Assembly (NCBI GenBank): GCA_021789735.1
Contig: JAJYJB010000024.1
Location: 1 to 30,721, forward strand
Length of the DNA: 30,721 nucleotides
From: Nitrospirota bacterium
GTDB taxonomy: Bacteria > Nitrospirota > Thermodesulfovibrionia > Thermodesulfovibrionales > JdFR-88
Direction of reading: 5' to 3'
Shown: positions 24,601 to 30,721 of the stretch, in pieces
How positions within the stretch are numbered: the first letter of the stretch is position 1
How the letters are laid out: the number at the start of each line of letters is the position of its first letter
Notes under the pieces: generated by a model
What the model saw: the letters and a program-made list of their open reading frames with translations, nothing else
Databases searched by the model: none
What the model was told of the DNA's origin: nothing
Made by a program: the position numbers and the translations under genes

Positions 24601-26184
24601 ATGGGCAAATACGCGCTTCCAGTGATCGCCGTGGCTCTGTTGGTCGCCTTTCTGGGGATTGCATCCTTTACGCTCTTCGACGTGGACGAGGCCGTCTTCG
24701 CCCAGGCGTCAAAGGAGATGCTCCAGAGCGGCAACTATGTGACCCCTACCTACGACGGAGCAAAGCGGTTCGATAAGCCGATAATGATATATTGGCTCAT
24801 GGCCGGCTCCTACAAGGTGTTTGGCATTAACGAGTTTGCGGCCAGGTTCCCGTCGGCCGTTGCCGCATGCCTCCTTGCGCTTGCCGTGTTTTTCTTCGAG
24901 GGGCTTTCGAAGGAAAAATCCCGGTCCGCGGGGCAGTTCGTAAGGCCCGAAAAACGGGCGTTCTATGCGGCCCTGGCCCTGGTGCTTTCCCTTTTTTTCC
25001 TGGCCTATTCCCATGCGGCTGTCACGGATATGACGCTCACCCTGTTCATAACCATGTCGCTGCTGTCTTTTTATCTTTACGATTCAAAAGGCGGCAGGCG
25101 GTACATATACGGATTTTATCTTTTCTCCGCCCTTGCGTTTCTTACCAAGGGGCTTATAGGCATACTGTTTCCGGCAGGGATCGCGTTTGTTTACCTGCTT
25201 CTGACCGGAGGGCTTTTCCAGGCCTTTAAGAAGCTATGGAGCATGCCGGGCGTTCTGCTGTTCCTTGCGGTCTCCGCCCCGTGGTACGTTGCCTGTTACA
25301 TGGCAAATGGGTATGAGTTTATCCAGGACTTTTTTATCAAGCAGCATTTTGACCGGTACCTGCACGTCATATCGGGCCATACAGGACCGGTATATTATTA
25401 CATCCCCGTGCTGGCGCTCGGGCTCTTCCCATGGATAGCGTTCCTGCCCCAGGGGGTGAAGAACGCCTTGAGGGAGAAAAAAGGCTCCCCGGGTCTGCTG
25501 GCCCTTATATGGCTTTCATTTGTCGTTGTCTTCTTTTCCTTCGCCAAGACCAAGCTGCCTGATTACGTGCTGCCCGGCGTGCCCGCCGCGGCGCTGCTTA
25601 TCTCTTCCGGAATGAGCGCCGCTTCTGGCAGGTCCGGCAGGCTTTCAAACTGGTTCATAGCGCTTGTCTCGCTTGCGCTTTCCGTGGGTTTTTTTGCGGC
25701 CAGGGGATATCTTCTTAAGGCCGGGATAAAGGCCGGCTGGGCTTACTGGCTTTCCGGCATCATGTTTTTCATGTCCCTTGCCGCCGTGTATTCCGGGGCC
25801 ACAGGGAAAAACAGAAACGGCCTGCTTGCGGTCCTCATGATCGGGTTTCTCTCGGTCGTCGTATTAAAGGCCGTCCCCGCCGCAAGCGAATACCTTCAGG
25901 GGGGGCTTTACGACTTCAGCATCTACGCAAAGAAAAATCTGCGTCCCGGAGGCGTTCTTATAGGATATAGGATAAATAACCCCAGTGTGGTCTTCTACTC
26001 AGGGCATTTGGTGGAGGGCATCGAGGGTGCCCACAAGCTGGCAAATGCTGTGTCTTCAAGCAGGCAGGCCATAATAATAACCAGGACCGGGGACTCCGGG
26101 GACGTGCTTGCGCTCAACGGCCCCTCCGAAAAGGTCCGCCTCGTCCGGACCATTGGGAATTACCGCCTGTTTGAAAAAGACTGA
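24601..26184 (+). CDS. ArnT-like polytopic glycosyltransferase (GT-C, PMT/ArnT family)
   Basis: 527 residues with about a dozen hydrophobic segments and a soluble C-terminal ~75 residues, close to the 550 of ArnT. After the first helix comes FDVDEAVFAQASKEML with Asp27, Asp29 and Glu30 in the place of the ArnT/PMT catalytic motif (DExRYAE). YDGAKRFDKPIMIYWLMAGSYKVFGINEFAARFPSA and FLTKGLIGILFP are typical of the family. Members transfer a sugar from a polyprenyl-phosphate donor to lipid A, protein or glycan on the periplasmic side. The DPM1-like enzyme at 3072-3845 could supply such a donor, although it is 20 kb away. The acceptor is unknown. A single-gene unit with its own promoter. Confidence 0.9.
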   Translation: MGKYALPVIAVALLVAFLGIASFTLFDVDEAVFAQASKEMLQSGNYVTPTYDGAKRFDKPIMIYWLMAGSYKVFGINEFAARFPSAVAACLLALAVFFFEGLSKEKSRSAGQFVRPEKRAFYAALALVLSLFFLAYSHAAVTDMTLTLFITMSLLSFYLYDSKGGRRYIYGFYLFSALAFLTKGLIGILFPAGIAFVYLLLTGGLFQAFKKLWSMPGVLLFLAVSAPWYVACYMANGYEFIQDFFIKQHFDRYLHVISGHTGPVYYYIPVLALGLFPWIAFLPQGVKNALREKKGSPGLLALIWLSFVVVFFSFAKTKLPDYVLPGVPAAALLISSGMSAASGRSGRLSNWFIALVSLALSVGFFAARGYLLKAGIKAGWAYWLSGIMFFMSLAAVYSGATGKNRNGLLAVLMIGFLSVVVLKAVPAASEYLQGGLYDFSIYAKKNLRPGGVLIGYRINNPSVVFYSGHLVEGIEGAHKLANAVSSSRQAIIITRTGDSGDVLALNGPSEKVRLVRTIGNYRLFEKD

Positions 26185-26335
26185 AGGGGCCCCCGGCATC
26201 CGTTCCCTTGCCTTAGTTAAATTAAAGAATTCACACGAAAAAAGCTTCCCTCGGACCGGGCAATATTCCCCTATGCATTTTCTCCTGATATGAAGTAAAA
26301 TACAGAGAAGCAAAATTCGATGCCGCCGTCTCGCA

Positions 26336-26404
<69 letters not shown>

Positions 26405-26407
<3 letters not shown>

Positions 26408-26457
26408 CTTTTAAGATCAAGGGCTTGCATGATTTTGGTCCCTTGATTTTAAAGAGC
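26405..26457. repeat. Long inverted repeat starting in the tRNA 3' end
   Basis: GCTCTTTTAAGATCAAGGG (26405-26423) and CCCTTGATTTTAAAGAGC (26440-26457) are complementary except for one extra T and one mismatch, around a 16-base loop. The left arm begins with the last three bases of the tRNA gene. It may end transcription or guide 3' processing. No T-run follows. The 248-base gap up to the LysR gene otherwise holds only the short repeats listed next. Confidence 0.5.
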
Positions 26458-26540
26458 ACCGGTGCCCGGTTCTTGGTTTGGCTGCAGGGCCCGGATAACC
26501 TTCCGAAACATGGTTTTTTATTGCCCGCGTTGGCGTAGAC

Positions 26541-26563
26541 GTAAATGCCTGATGTAAATGCCT
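26541..26563. repeat. Direct repeat GTAAATGCCT x2
   Basis: GTAAATGCCT occurs at 26541-26550 and 26554-26563, three bases apart and followed by TTTTT. No function is evident. Confidence 0.4.
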
Positions 26564-26614
26564 TTTTAGAGCGATTATTTAAAGGTTTCTGGCGAATAAA
26601 AGCGGAAAGCCTGA

Positions 26615-26635
26615 AATAGTCAATAGTGAATAGTC
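26615..26635. repeat. Heptamer tandem repeat (AATAGTC/G x3)
   Basis: AATAGTC-AATAGTG-AATAGTC run head to tail just beyond the 3' end of the LysR gene. Such heptamer runs occur in AT-rich intergenic DNA of many bacteria. A slippage product is the simplest view. Confidence 0.5.
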
Positions 26636-26655
26636 GCCAAAATTTCCAATCTGAT

Positions 26656-27576
26656 TTAAATTTGGGGAAAACCGGAAGGAAACGCTTCAAATGGATATTT
26701 TTTCATGAAAAGAAGAAACTCTTCCATTACATGAGAAGGATGCTTTCCCGCGGGAATAAGTAGCGAGAAGTCTCGCCGAATGTCTCCCTCTTTGAAAGTG
26801 AGGAGCTTCAACCGGCCACTCGCGGCCTCATTGAGGACGGCCCATTTAGAAACAATCGAGACACCGATTCCCGCCTCAACGGCTTCTTTAATCAAAGTTG
26901 TGCTGCCTAATACTAAGGCAATATGTATTTGATGAATACTGATCTGGTTGGCAGATAAATATTCATCAATCTGCTGCCTGGTTCCAGACCCTTCTTCCCT
27001 GAGAATAAACGGCTCTTTAAGTATTTCAAGAATTGAAATCTTGTTTTTTTTTGCCCACGGATGATCTTTGGAAACAATAATTACCAGCTCATCGGACATT
27101 ATTTTTTCTTTCTTCAATTTTGCACCCATGCATTCCCCGGACACCACCCCAAAATCTACAAGGCCATATTTCAAAAGCTCTTCAATTCTTTTTGTGTTCC
27201 CTATGCTCATGCTGATCTTTACCTTGGGGTGCTTTTTTTTGAAGGCAATGATCACTTTAGGCAAGACGTGGTTGCCAATAGACGTGCTTGCGCCGATAGT
27301 AAAATCTCCCTTGATTGCACCCGATATCTTTCTCATGTCTTTAGCAATATCGTTATAGTGGTCAAGAATATGTTTTGCCTGATTATAGAGTAGTTCGCCG
27401 GCCGACGTTAAAGTGATTTCTCCACCTGATCTGTCAAAGAGTTTTGTCTCGAAAAACTCCTCCAGCGCCAATATTTGATAGCTTACCGCCGGCTGGCTGA
27501 GATGGACAATTTTTGATGCTTTTGAGAAGCTTCGCGTTTCAGCAACTGCGCAAAATACTTTCAATTTTGCTTCCAT
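26656..27576 (-). CDS. LysR-family transcriptional regulator
   Basis: About 306 residues from the ATG at 27576; a GTG five codons upstream (27591) is also in frame. The N-terminal helix-turn-helix reads FCAVAETRSFSKASKIVHLSQPAVSYQILALEEFFETKLFDR. The rest is a two-lobed periplasmic-binding-like effector domain with GDFTIGASTSIGNHVLPKVI and REEGSGTRQQIDEYL (as in CysB/CmpR/YeiE-type relatives). Codon use is clearly AT-rich (many AAA, ATT, GAA), unlike the GC-rich genes on both sides, which hints at acquisition from elsewhere. It is divergent from the PEPCK-like gene about 550 bases away and may control it. No good ribosome binding site is seen. Effector unknown. Confidence 0.92.
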   Translation of the reverse strand: MEAKLKVFCAVAETRSFSKASKIVHLSQPAVSYQILALEEFFETKLFDRSGGEITLTSAGELLYNQAKHILDHYNDIAKDMRKISGAIKGDFTIGASTSIGNHVLPKVIIAFKKKHPKVKISMSIGNTKRIEELLKYGLVDFGVVSGECMGAKLKKEKIMSDELVIIVSKDHPWAKKNKISILEILKEPFILREEGSGTRQQIDEYLSANQISIHQIHIALVLGSTTLIKEAVEAGIGVSIVSKWAVLNEAASGRLKLLTFKEGDIRRDFSLLIPAGKHPSHVMEEFLLFMKKYPFEAFPSGFPQI

Positions 27577-27586
27577 TGAATAGATT

Positions 27587-27633
27587 AACACAGAGTCTAT
27601 AAAATTTGACTATATGTTAATAAGCTCAGTGTT
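27587..27633. promoter_or_regulatory. Dyad at the LysR start
   Basis: AACACAGAG (27587-27595) and CTCAGTGTT (27625-27633) are inverted with one mismatch. Between them lies GTCTATAAAATTTGAC with a TATAGA on the minus strand that could be the lysR -10 box. The placement fits autoregulation by LysR. Confidence 0.35.
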
Positions 27634-27874
27634 TTGTGGGCCACGGTAGAAGTAGACTACTTTCAAACAGAAAGGACTGATATGGGACCGCTTATCCCCA
27701 AAAGGGGTTAAAAGGTTGAATATAAAAAACGCCTGGCCCGAAGCGAGGAATGAAATTAATACTCGCAAATTTTTGCCAACTGTAAAAATATTGTGCCGAA
27801 TTGCGATGGAGGACTGTTCAGGATTTATGGCGATTGCCTTTGATCGCCTTTGGTCCAGAACTCCTTCGCACGAT

Positions 27875-27907
27875 CTACCCTTCCCACCCCCCTCCGGGAG
27901 GGGTAGG
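27875..27907. repeat. GC-rich palindromic hairpin
   Basis: CCCCTC-CGG-GAGGGG with outer CTACCC (27875-27880) and GGGTAG (27901-27906) gives a strong hairpin in otherwise AT-rich DNA. It resembles dispersed palindromic repeats seen in many genomes. No second copy is in the window. Confidence 0.4.
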
Positions 27908-27996
27908 TCCTCTTAAAATTCATTGGACTGGTGGGCAGATTAGGCCTTAATACAATCAACAAAAAGACTGCCTTCCAAAAAGGGATCGTATTGATG

Positions 27997-28033
27997 AATA
28001 TTTGTGTCAAAAATAGGATGACACTTCAATATT
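27997..28033. promoter_or_regulatory. Dyad upstream of the PEPCK-like gene
   Basis: AATATT-T-GTGTC (27997-28008) mirrors GACAC-TTC-AATATT (28020-28033) around an 11-base centre. It ends 24 bases before the candidate -35 box of the PEPCK-like gene, a usual place for an activator such as LysR. Confidence 0.4.
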
Positions 28034-28057
28034 GAATTGCAGGCGGCTTTAAATTCT

Positions 28058-28087
28058 TTGCAGGAGATCTGGTACCGGGTTTAATGA
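28058..28087 (+). promoter_or_regulatory. Candidate promoter of the PEPCK-like gene
   Basis: TTGCAG (28058-28063) and TAATGA (28082-28087) are 18 bases apart. The -10 box overlaps the first in-frame ATG (28084), which argues that translation begins at the next ATG (28132), preceded by AAGG. Confidence 0.35.
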
Positions 28088-28131
28088 TATTTATTAGGAA
28101 ACCGTACATCATTACACGCAACAAGGTCATC

Positions 28132-29859
28132 ATGGATTATGCGCGCGTGTATTGCGACACGCCGGAAAAGCTCTTGAAGAGCCCTTTGTTTCTGGAGCTG
28201 GTGGACCGCTTTATCGAAAGGACCGCTGCCAAGGGGAGTGCGCTGTTTGCCTTCCTTTTGGAAGCTCTGCCCAACTTAAGCAGGGACGATATGCCCGGCT
28301 ATATGGCAAATCTTTTTAGGCTGCTTGCAAGCTACTCATCCGGAGAGATAATGGCCATGAACCGCGGTTTTGAGCCGGTGCTCTGCCGCGCAGAGGAACT
28401 GCATGAACTGGTCGAGGAGCTTTACAATTATTGGCGCCGCTTCGAGCGCTTTCTTTATATGGAGGCCCCGAAAAGACAGGAGGCCACGAACAGCGAGCTG
28501 CATGGGGTACAGTTCATAAAGTCCAATGAAGATTTTAAAAACCTGGTGCTCTATGTTTATAGGCGCATTGCGGAAAATATCACTGGCAACAGTCCCAGAG
28601 TGTACAGACAACTTCCCGCCGGGGCCAACATGGGAATGCTTATAGAGAAGGTAGACTGGATGTGTCCCCGCCTTTATGGCAACCTGTCAGAGGTGCCTTT
28701 TGTCAGGCTTTCTCTCGTAAATCCGCCGGTCATACTTTATCCAGGCTCCAATAAGAGGAAGGGGACCTTCGAGGAGATAGAAAAGCTGACACCCGATATG
28801 CTCAGCATCGAACCTGCGAACTGGTTCTGCTACCCGGCGAAGGTCGGAGAGCTTACGGCTTTTATCTTTTTTCATCAAGATTTCATATCGCTTGCGCTTT
28901 CGCTTTCAAACCTCTTTGAGATAGCCAATTATGAAAATGTGCGAAACCAAAAGCCCGACCTGATAATGGTGTTCGGTCTGACAGGCGAAGACTTTAGATC
29001 CGGCACCGTGTTTTACGAGGACAAGGAAAACAATATATTGACCGGCCTGGTAAGGCGCTCTGAAGAAGTGGACTATTTTGGCTATTTCAAGAAGATGGCC
29101 CTTACCCTCCACAATATCGCGATGCTGAAAAAGAAGCGGTTACCGGTCCATGGCGCCATGGTCCATTTAAAAATGAAGGACGGTGGTGAAGCAAATTTCG
29201 TCATTATCGGCGATAGCGGGGCTGGAAAATCGGAGACGATCGAAGCATTTCGCACAATGAATACAGATGATATATGCGATCTGAAAATAATATTCGATGA
29301 CATGGGCTCAATCGGTATTGACGATCAGGGAAGGGTCGCTGGTTACGGGACGGAAATAGGGGCTTTTGTAAGGATTGACGACCTGGCCGCTGGATATGCG
29401 TATGAAGAAATTGACAGGTCCATTTTCATGAACCCGGACAAGACCAATGCCAGATTGATCATACCAGTGGCCAGGTATAATCATGTTATCAAGGGCTATC
29501 CGATCACCTTTCTTCTTTACGCGAACAATTACGAATATTTAGACGACGACCATTCAGCGGTAGAGTTCTTTAACACATCTGAACACGCCCTCGATGTTTT
29601 TCGCAGTGGAGCGCGGCTCGCCAAGGGCACGACCGATGAAAAAGGGCTGGTCCATACCTATTTCGCCAATCCGTTCGGAGCGCCCCAGCGCAAGGACATT
29701 CACGAAAAGCAGGCCAAATTCTTTTTCGAATACATGTTCAATGCCGGCGTTAAGATTGGACAAATACGGACAAGACTGGGTATCGGCGGTTTCGAGCACG
29801 CTGGGCCAAAGGCGGCCGCTGCGGGGCTGATGCGGATCATTCGTAATTTAAAATCCTGA
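28132..29859 (+). CDS. Divergent PEP-carboxykinase-fold (PEPCK/HPr-kinase superfamily) protein with long N-terminal region
   Basis: 575 residues from the ATG at 28132 (591 if from 28084). The C-terminal ~240 residues follow the PEPCK plan: PVHGAMVHLK (His340), a P-loop VIIGDSGAGKSE (360-368), an acidic pair IIFDDMG (Asp389-Asp390), NPDKTNARLIIP with Arg441, GYPITFLLYANNYEYL matching PEPCK's HPxxIIFLTADAFG, then HTYFANPFGAPQ and a final GVKIGQIRTRLGIGGF matching the VNTGWxGG region. The P-loop GDSGAGKSE is closer to HPr kinase than to PEPCK's GLSGTGKTT. The N-terminal ~320 residues match nothing I know; they look mostly helical at first and include SNLFEIANYENV. It may be a kinase or a nucleotide-dependent enzyme rather than a true PEPCK. 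Divergent from LysR. Confidence 0.75.
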   Translation: MDYARVYCDTPEKLLKSPLFLELVDRFIERTAAKGSALFAFLLEALPNLSRDDMPGYMANLFRLLASYSSGEIMAMNRGFEPVLCRAEELHELVEELYNYWRRFERFLYMEAPKRQEATNSELHGVQFIKSNEDFKNLVLYVYRRIAENITGNSPRVYRQLPAGANMGMLIEKVDWMCPRLYGNLSEVPFVRLSLVNPPVILYPGSNKRKGTFEEIEKLTPDMLSIEPANWFCYPAKVGELTAFIFFHQDFISLALSLSNLFEIANYENVRNQKPDLIMVFGLTGEDFRSGTVFYEDKENNILTGLVRRSEEVDYFGYFKKMALTLHNIAMLKKKRLPVHGAMVHLKMKDGGEANFVIIGDSGAGKSETIEAFRTMNTDDICDLKIIFDDMGSIGIDDQGRVAGYGTEIGAFVRIDDLAAGYAYEEIDRSIFMNPDKTNARLIIPVARYNHVIKGYPITFLLYANNYEYLDDDHSAVEFFNTSEHALDVFRSGARLAKGTTDEKGLVHTYFANPFGAPQRKDIHEKQAKFFFEYMFNAGVKIGQIRTRLGIGGFEHAGPKAAAAGLMRIIRNLKS

Positions 29860-29862
29860 TTT

Positions 29863-29877
29863 GCCGGCAAAGCCGGC
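29863..29877 (+). terminator. Hairpin after the PEPCK-like gene
   Basis: GCCGGC-AAA-GCCGGC forms a tight six-pair stem four bases after the stop codon. There is no T-run, so it is at best a weak terminator or a 3'-end stabiliser. Confidence 0.35.
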
Positions 29878-29961
29878 CTGGCCCAAGCGAATGCCTGCGT
29901 CAGAGGTCGTGGTCCCGTCCCTTGCCGGCGATCGAGACCCCGGCGTAGATGGCGGCTTCAT

Positions 29962-30252
29962 TTACGCGCCGCTCTCCCCCGTGCTTTCCCTTTGGAAGAA
30001 CTGCCGCAATGTGTCCAGGGCCTCGGCTCTGGCCGCCTCTGGCACGGCCTCCAGGACCTCTCGTAGGGTATGTGTCTCCAGCCATGCCGCGATAGTCTGG
30101 TTCACGGGTGTCGTGGGCCTGTATTTCACCGGGCCCTGGCCACCTTCAATAACTATCATTATCTCCGCCTCGGAAATCCCGTCCGTGATGGTACATGCCA
30201 TGCAGGGGCCCTCATCCGATCTTTCCATACCCGTAACCGTTATTACCATCAT
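29962..30252 (-). CDS. Small conserved-looking hypothetical protein (96 residues)
   Basis: The ATG at 30252 is preceded by GGAGG at a seven-base spacing, the clearest ribosome binding site in this part of the window. The protein begins MMVITVTGMERSDEGPCMACTITDGI, contains a CMAC Cys pair (residues 17 and 20) and EIMIVIEGGQGPVKYRP, and ends with two amphipathic helices (TLREVLEAVPEAARAEALDTLRQFFQ). There is no signal peptide or membrane segment. I do not recognise the family. It is convergent with the PEPCK-like gene and lies downstream of the 43-residue gene on the same strand, with which it may be co-expressed. A TATAAT on the minus strand (30333-30328) could be its own -10 box. Confidence 0.7.
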   Translation of the reverse strand: MMVITVTGMERSDEGPCMACTITDGISEAEIMIVIEGGQGPVKYRPTTPVNQTIAAWLETHTLREVLEAVPEAARAEALDTLRQFFQRESTGESGA

Positions 30253-30405
30253 TCAACATCCTCCACTGTAGATATATTACGCTATGCGCGCTTGATCTCA
30301 CTACCGGCAAGTATATATCGCTAAGGCATTATAGCTCAGTGCGCTGGAGAATATAAAAAAGCAAATGGCAATTGCGTCCGGTTTGCCCTAATAACCGACC
30401 TGTGA

Positions 30406-30454
30406 TAATGGCCTCAGTGAACTTTGAACGCCGGCGGCTTGCCGGGGGCCATTA
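30406..30454 (-). repeat. Nested inverted repeat over the end of the 43-residue gene
   Basis: TAATGGCC (30406-30413) and GGCCATTA (30447-30454) are perfect eight-base arms. Inside, CCGGC (30431-30435) pairs with GCCGG (30441-30445). One outer arm lies just past the stop codon of the 43-residue gene and the other within its coding sequence, so the fold would shape the 3' end of that mRNA. Confidence 0.4.
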
Positions 30455-30545
30455 CAGCTTTCCCGCCCACGTAAACCTCCTGTTTCGAGTATCTGAGCGC
30501 CTTCTTATCTGCAGTTACATTATAAATGTCCCAGTGATCACTCAT
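30414..30545 (-). CDS. Tiny hypothetical protein (43 residues)
   Basis: A complete open frame from ATG (30545) to TGA (30414-30416). It starts MSDHWDIYNVTADKKALRYS, continues KQEVYVGGKAVMAP and ends GKPPAFKVH. The composition is that of a real soluble protein (aromatic, charged and Gly/Pro residues well mixed, basic overall) and not that of a random frame. No ribosome binding site precedes the ATG, but a TAAAAT lies eight bases upstream on the minus strand, in line with other starts in the window. It is divergent from the gene at 30606 and lies 161 bases before the 96-residue gene. Family not recognised. The frame could also be chance, since it is short. Confidence 0.5.
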   Translation of the reverse strand: MSDHWDIYNVTADKKALRYSKQEVYVGGKAVMAPGKPPAFKVH

Positions 30546-30570
30546 AGGGTTACATTTTACGCGGCGCTTA

Positions 30571-30600
30571 TTGCGTTTGCCTGAAAAAACCCCCTATAAT
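30571..30600 (+). promoter_or_regulatory. Promoter of the gene at the right edge, leaderless arrangement
   Basis: TTGCGT (30571-30576) and a perfect TATAAT (30595-30600) are 18 bases apart. The ATG begins only five bases after the -10 box, where transcription itself should start. Confidence 0.6.
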
Positions 30601-30605
30601 GCAGA

Positions 30606-30721
30606 ATGGCCCAGTTTTTCAATATCCAGAGAATCGGTGAGACTGCCATCGATGCCGCAGTGCGTCTCACGGGCCCTTACCGTCTGCTGTACGAATGTCT
30701 GGGGAACATCCGGGCCCTCAA
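30606..30721 (+). CDS. Start of an unidentified gene (cut by window end)
   Basis: An ATG followed by 37 further open codons to the edge of the window, beginning MAQFFNIQRIGETAIDAAVR and continuing LTGPYRLLYECLGNIRAL. A strong promoter ends five bases before the ATG, and no ribosome binding site exists, so a leaderless message is inferred. The fragment is too short to name a family; it looks like a soluble, amphipathic N-terminus. Confidence 0.55.
   Translation, partial: MAQFFNIQRIGETAIDAAVRLTGPYRLLYECLGNIRAL

Larger units (their letters stand above)
27577..28131. other. Intergenic region between LysR and PEPCK-like genes
   Basis: A 555-base region with no convincing gene; the short open frames on either strand lack ribosome binding sites and family features. 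It holds a dyad at 27587-27633, CCCC-AAAA-GGGG (27696-27707), a strong GC hairpin (27875-27907), a second dyad at 27997-28033 and a promoter at 28058-28087. It is AT-rich apart from the GC hairpin and has the look of a control region with repeat debris. Confidence 0.6.

Noticed and set aside
27716..27916. Open frame of 66 codons in the LysR/PEPCK-like gap
   Set aside because: No ribosome binding site. The sequence ends in a Pro/Arg-rich run caused by the GC palindrome, and nothing in it resembles a protein family.
30325..30360. tRNA-like D-arm (TAGCTCAGT)
   Set aside because: No anticodon arm, T arm or acceptor pairing follows.

Overview
The window reads as a stretch of chromosome from a Gram-negative, GC-rich bacterium. 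It encodes a TolC-type outer-membrane channel, a lipoprotein RND adaptor and an RND pump. Codon use is rich in AGG (Arg) and ATA (Ile), the one tRNA gene has no encoded CCA, and short operons are tightly packed with ATGA or GTGA overlaps. A Desulfobacterota- or Nitrospirota-like lineage would fit, but that placement is inference. No phage, plasmid or CRISPR locus is visible.

Layout. (1) 1-3845, minus strand: a three-gene operon with a polyprenyl-phosphate mannose synthase, a bifunctional GDP-mannose enzyme (ManC) and a polytopic membrane protein cut by the window edge. Together they could make lipid-linked mannose and use it at the membrane. (2) 3846-4063: a gap with a compact, possibly structured RNA element. 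(3) 4064-6897, minus: tyrS followed by a fused uroporphyrinogen-III methyltransferase/synthase. (4) 6898-7126: a divergent promoter region holding a small inverted-repeat element; a diverged relative lies at about 15163-15314. (5) 7127-8224: alanine dehydrogenase. (6) 8373-15062: an ArsR-type metalloregulator, TolC, adaptor, RND pump, a DUF2892 membrane protein and a previously overlooked 49-residue zinc-ribbon protein, closed by two tandem terminators. (7) 15434-19409: a Fur/Zur-type regulator, then a Zn/Mn-type ABC importer with two different permeases. (8) 19604-24508: purH, purD, purE, a DUF89 phosphatase and the tRNA-modification enzyme TsaC. (9) 24601-26184: an ArnT-like glycosyltransferase. 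(10) 26336-26407: tRNA-Gly(CCC).

(11) 26408-28131 is visibly AT-richer and repeat-rich; it carries a LysR regulator and several dyads. (12) 28132-29859: a divergently placed, strongly divergent PEP-carboxykinase-fold protein with a long N-terminal region of unknown function. (13) 29962-30721: two small minus-strand proteins, one only 43 residues long, and the start of a plus-strand gene running off the window.

Points for a second look are the PEPCK-like protein beside LysR, the metalloregulated RND operon ending in two tiny proteins, the structured element at 3982-4048, the two-copy inverted-repeat element, and repeated -10 boxes placed 5-15 bases before start codons that lack a ribosome binding site, which suggests leaderless or very short-leader transcripts.
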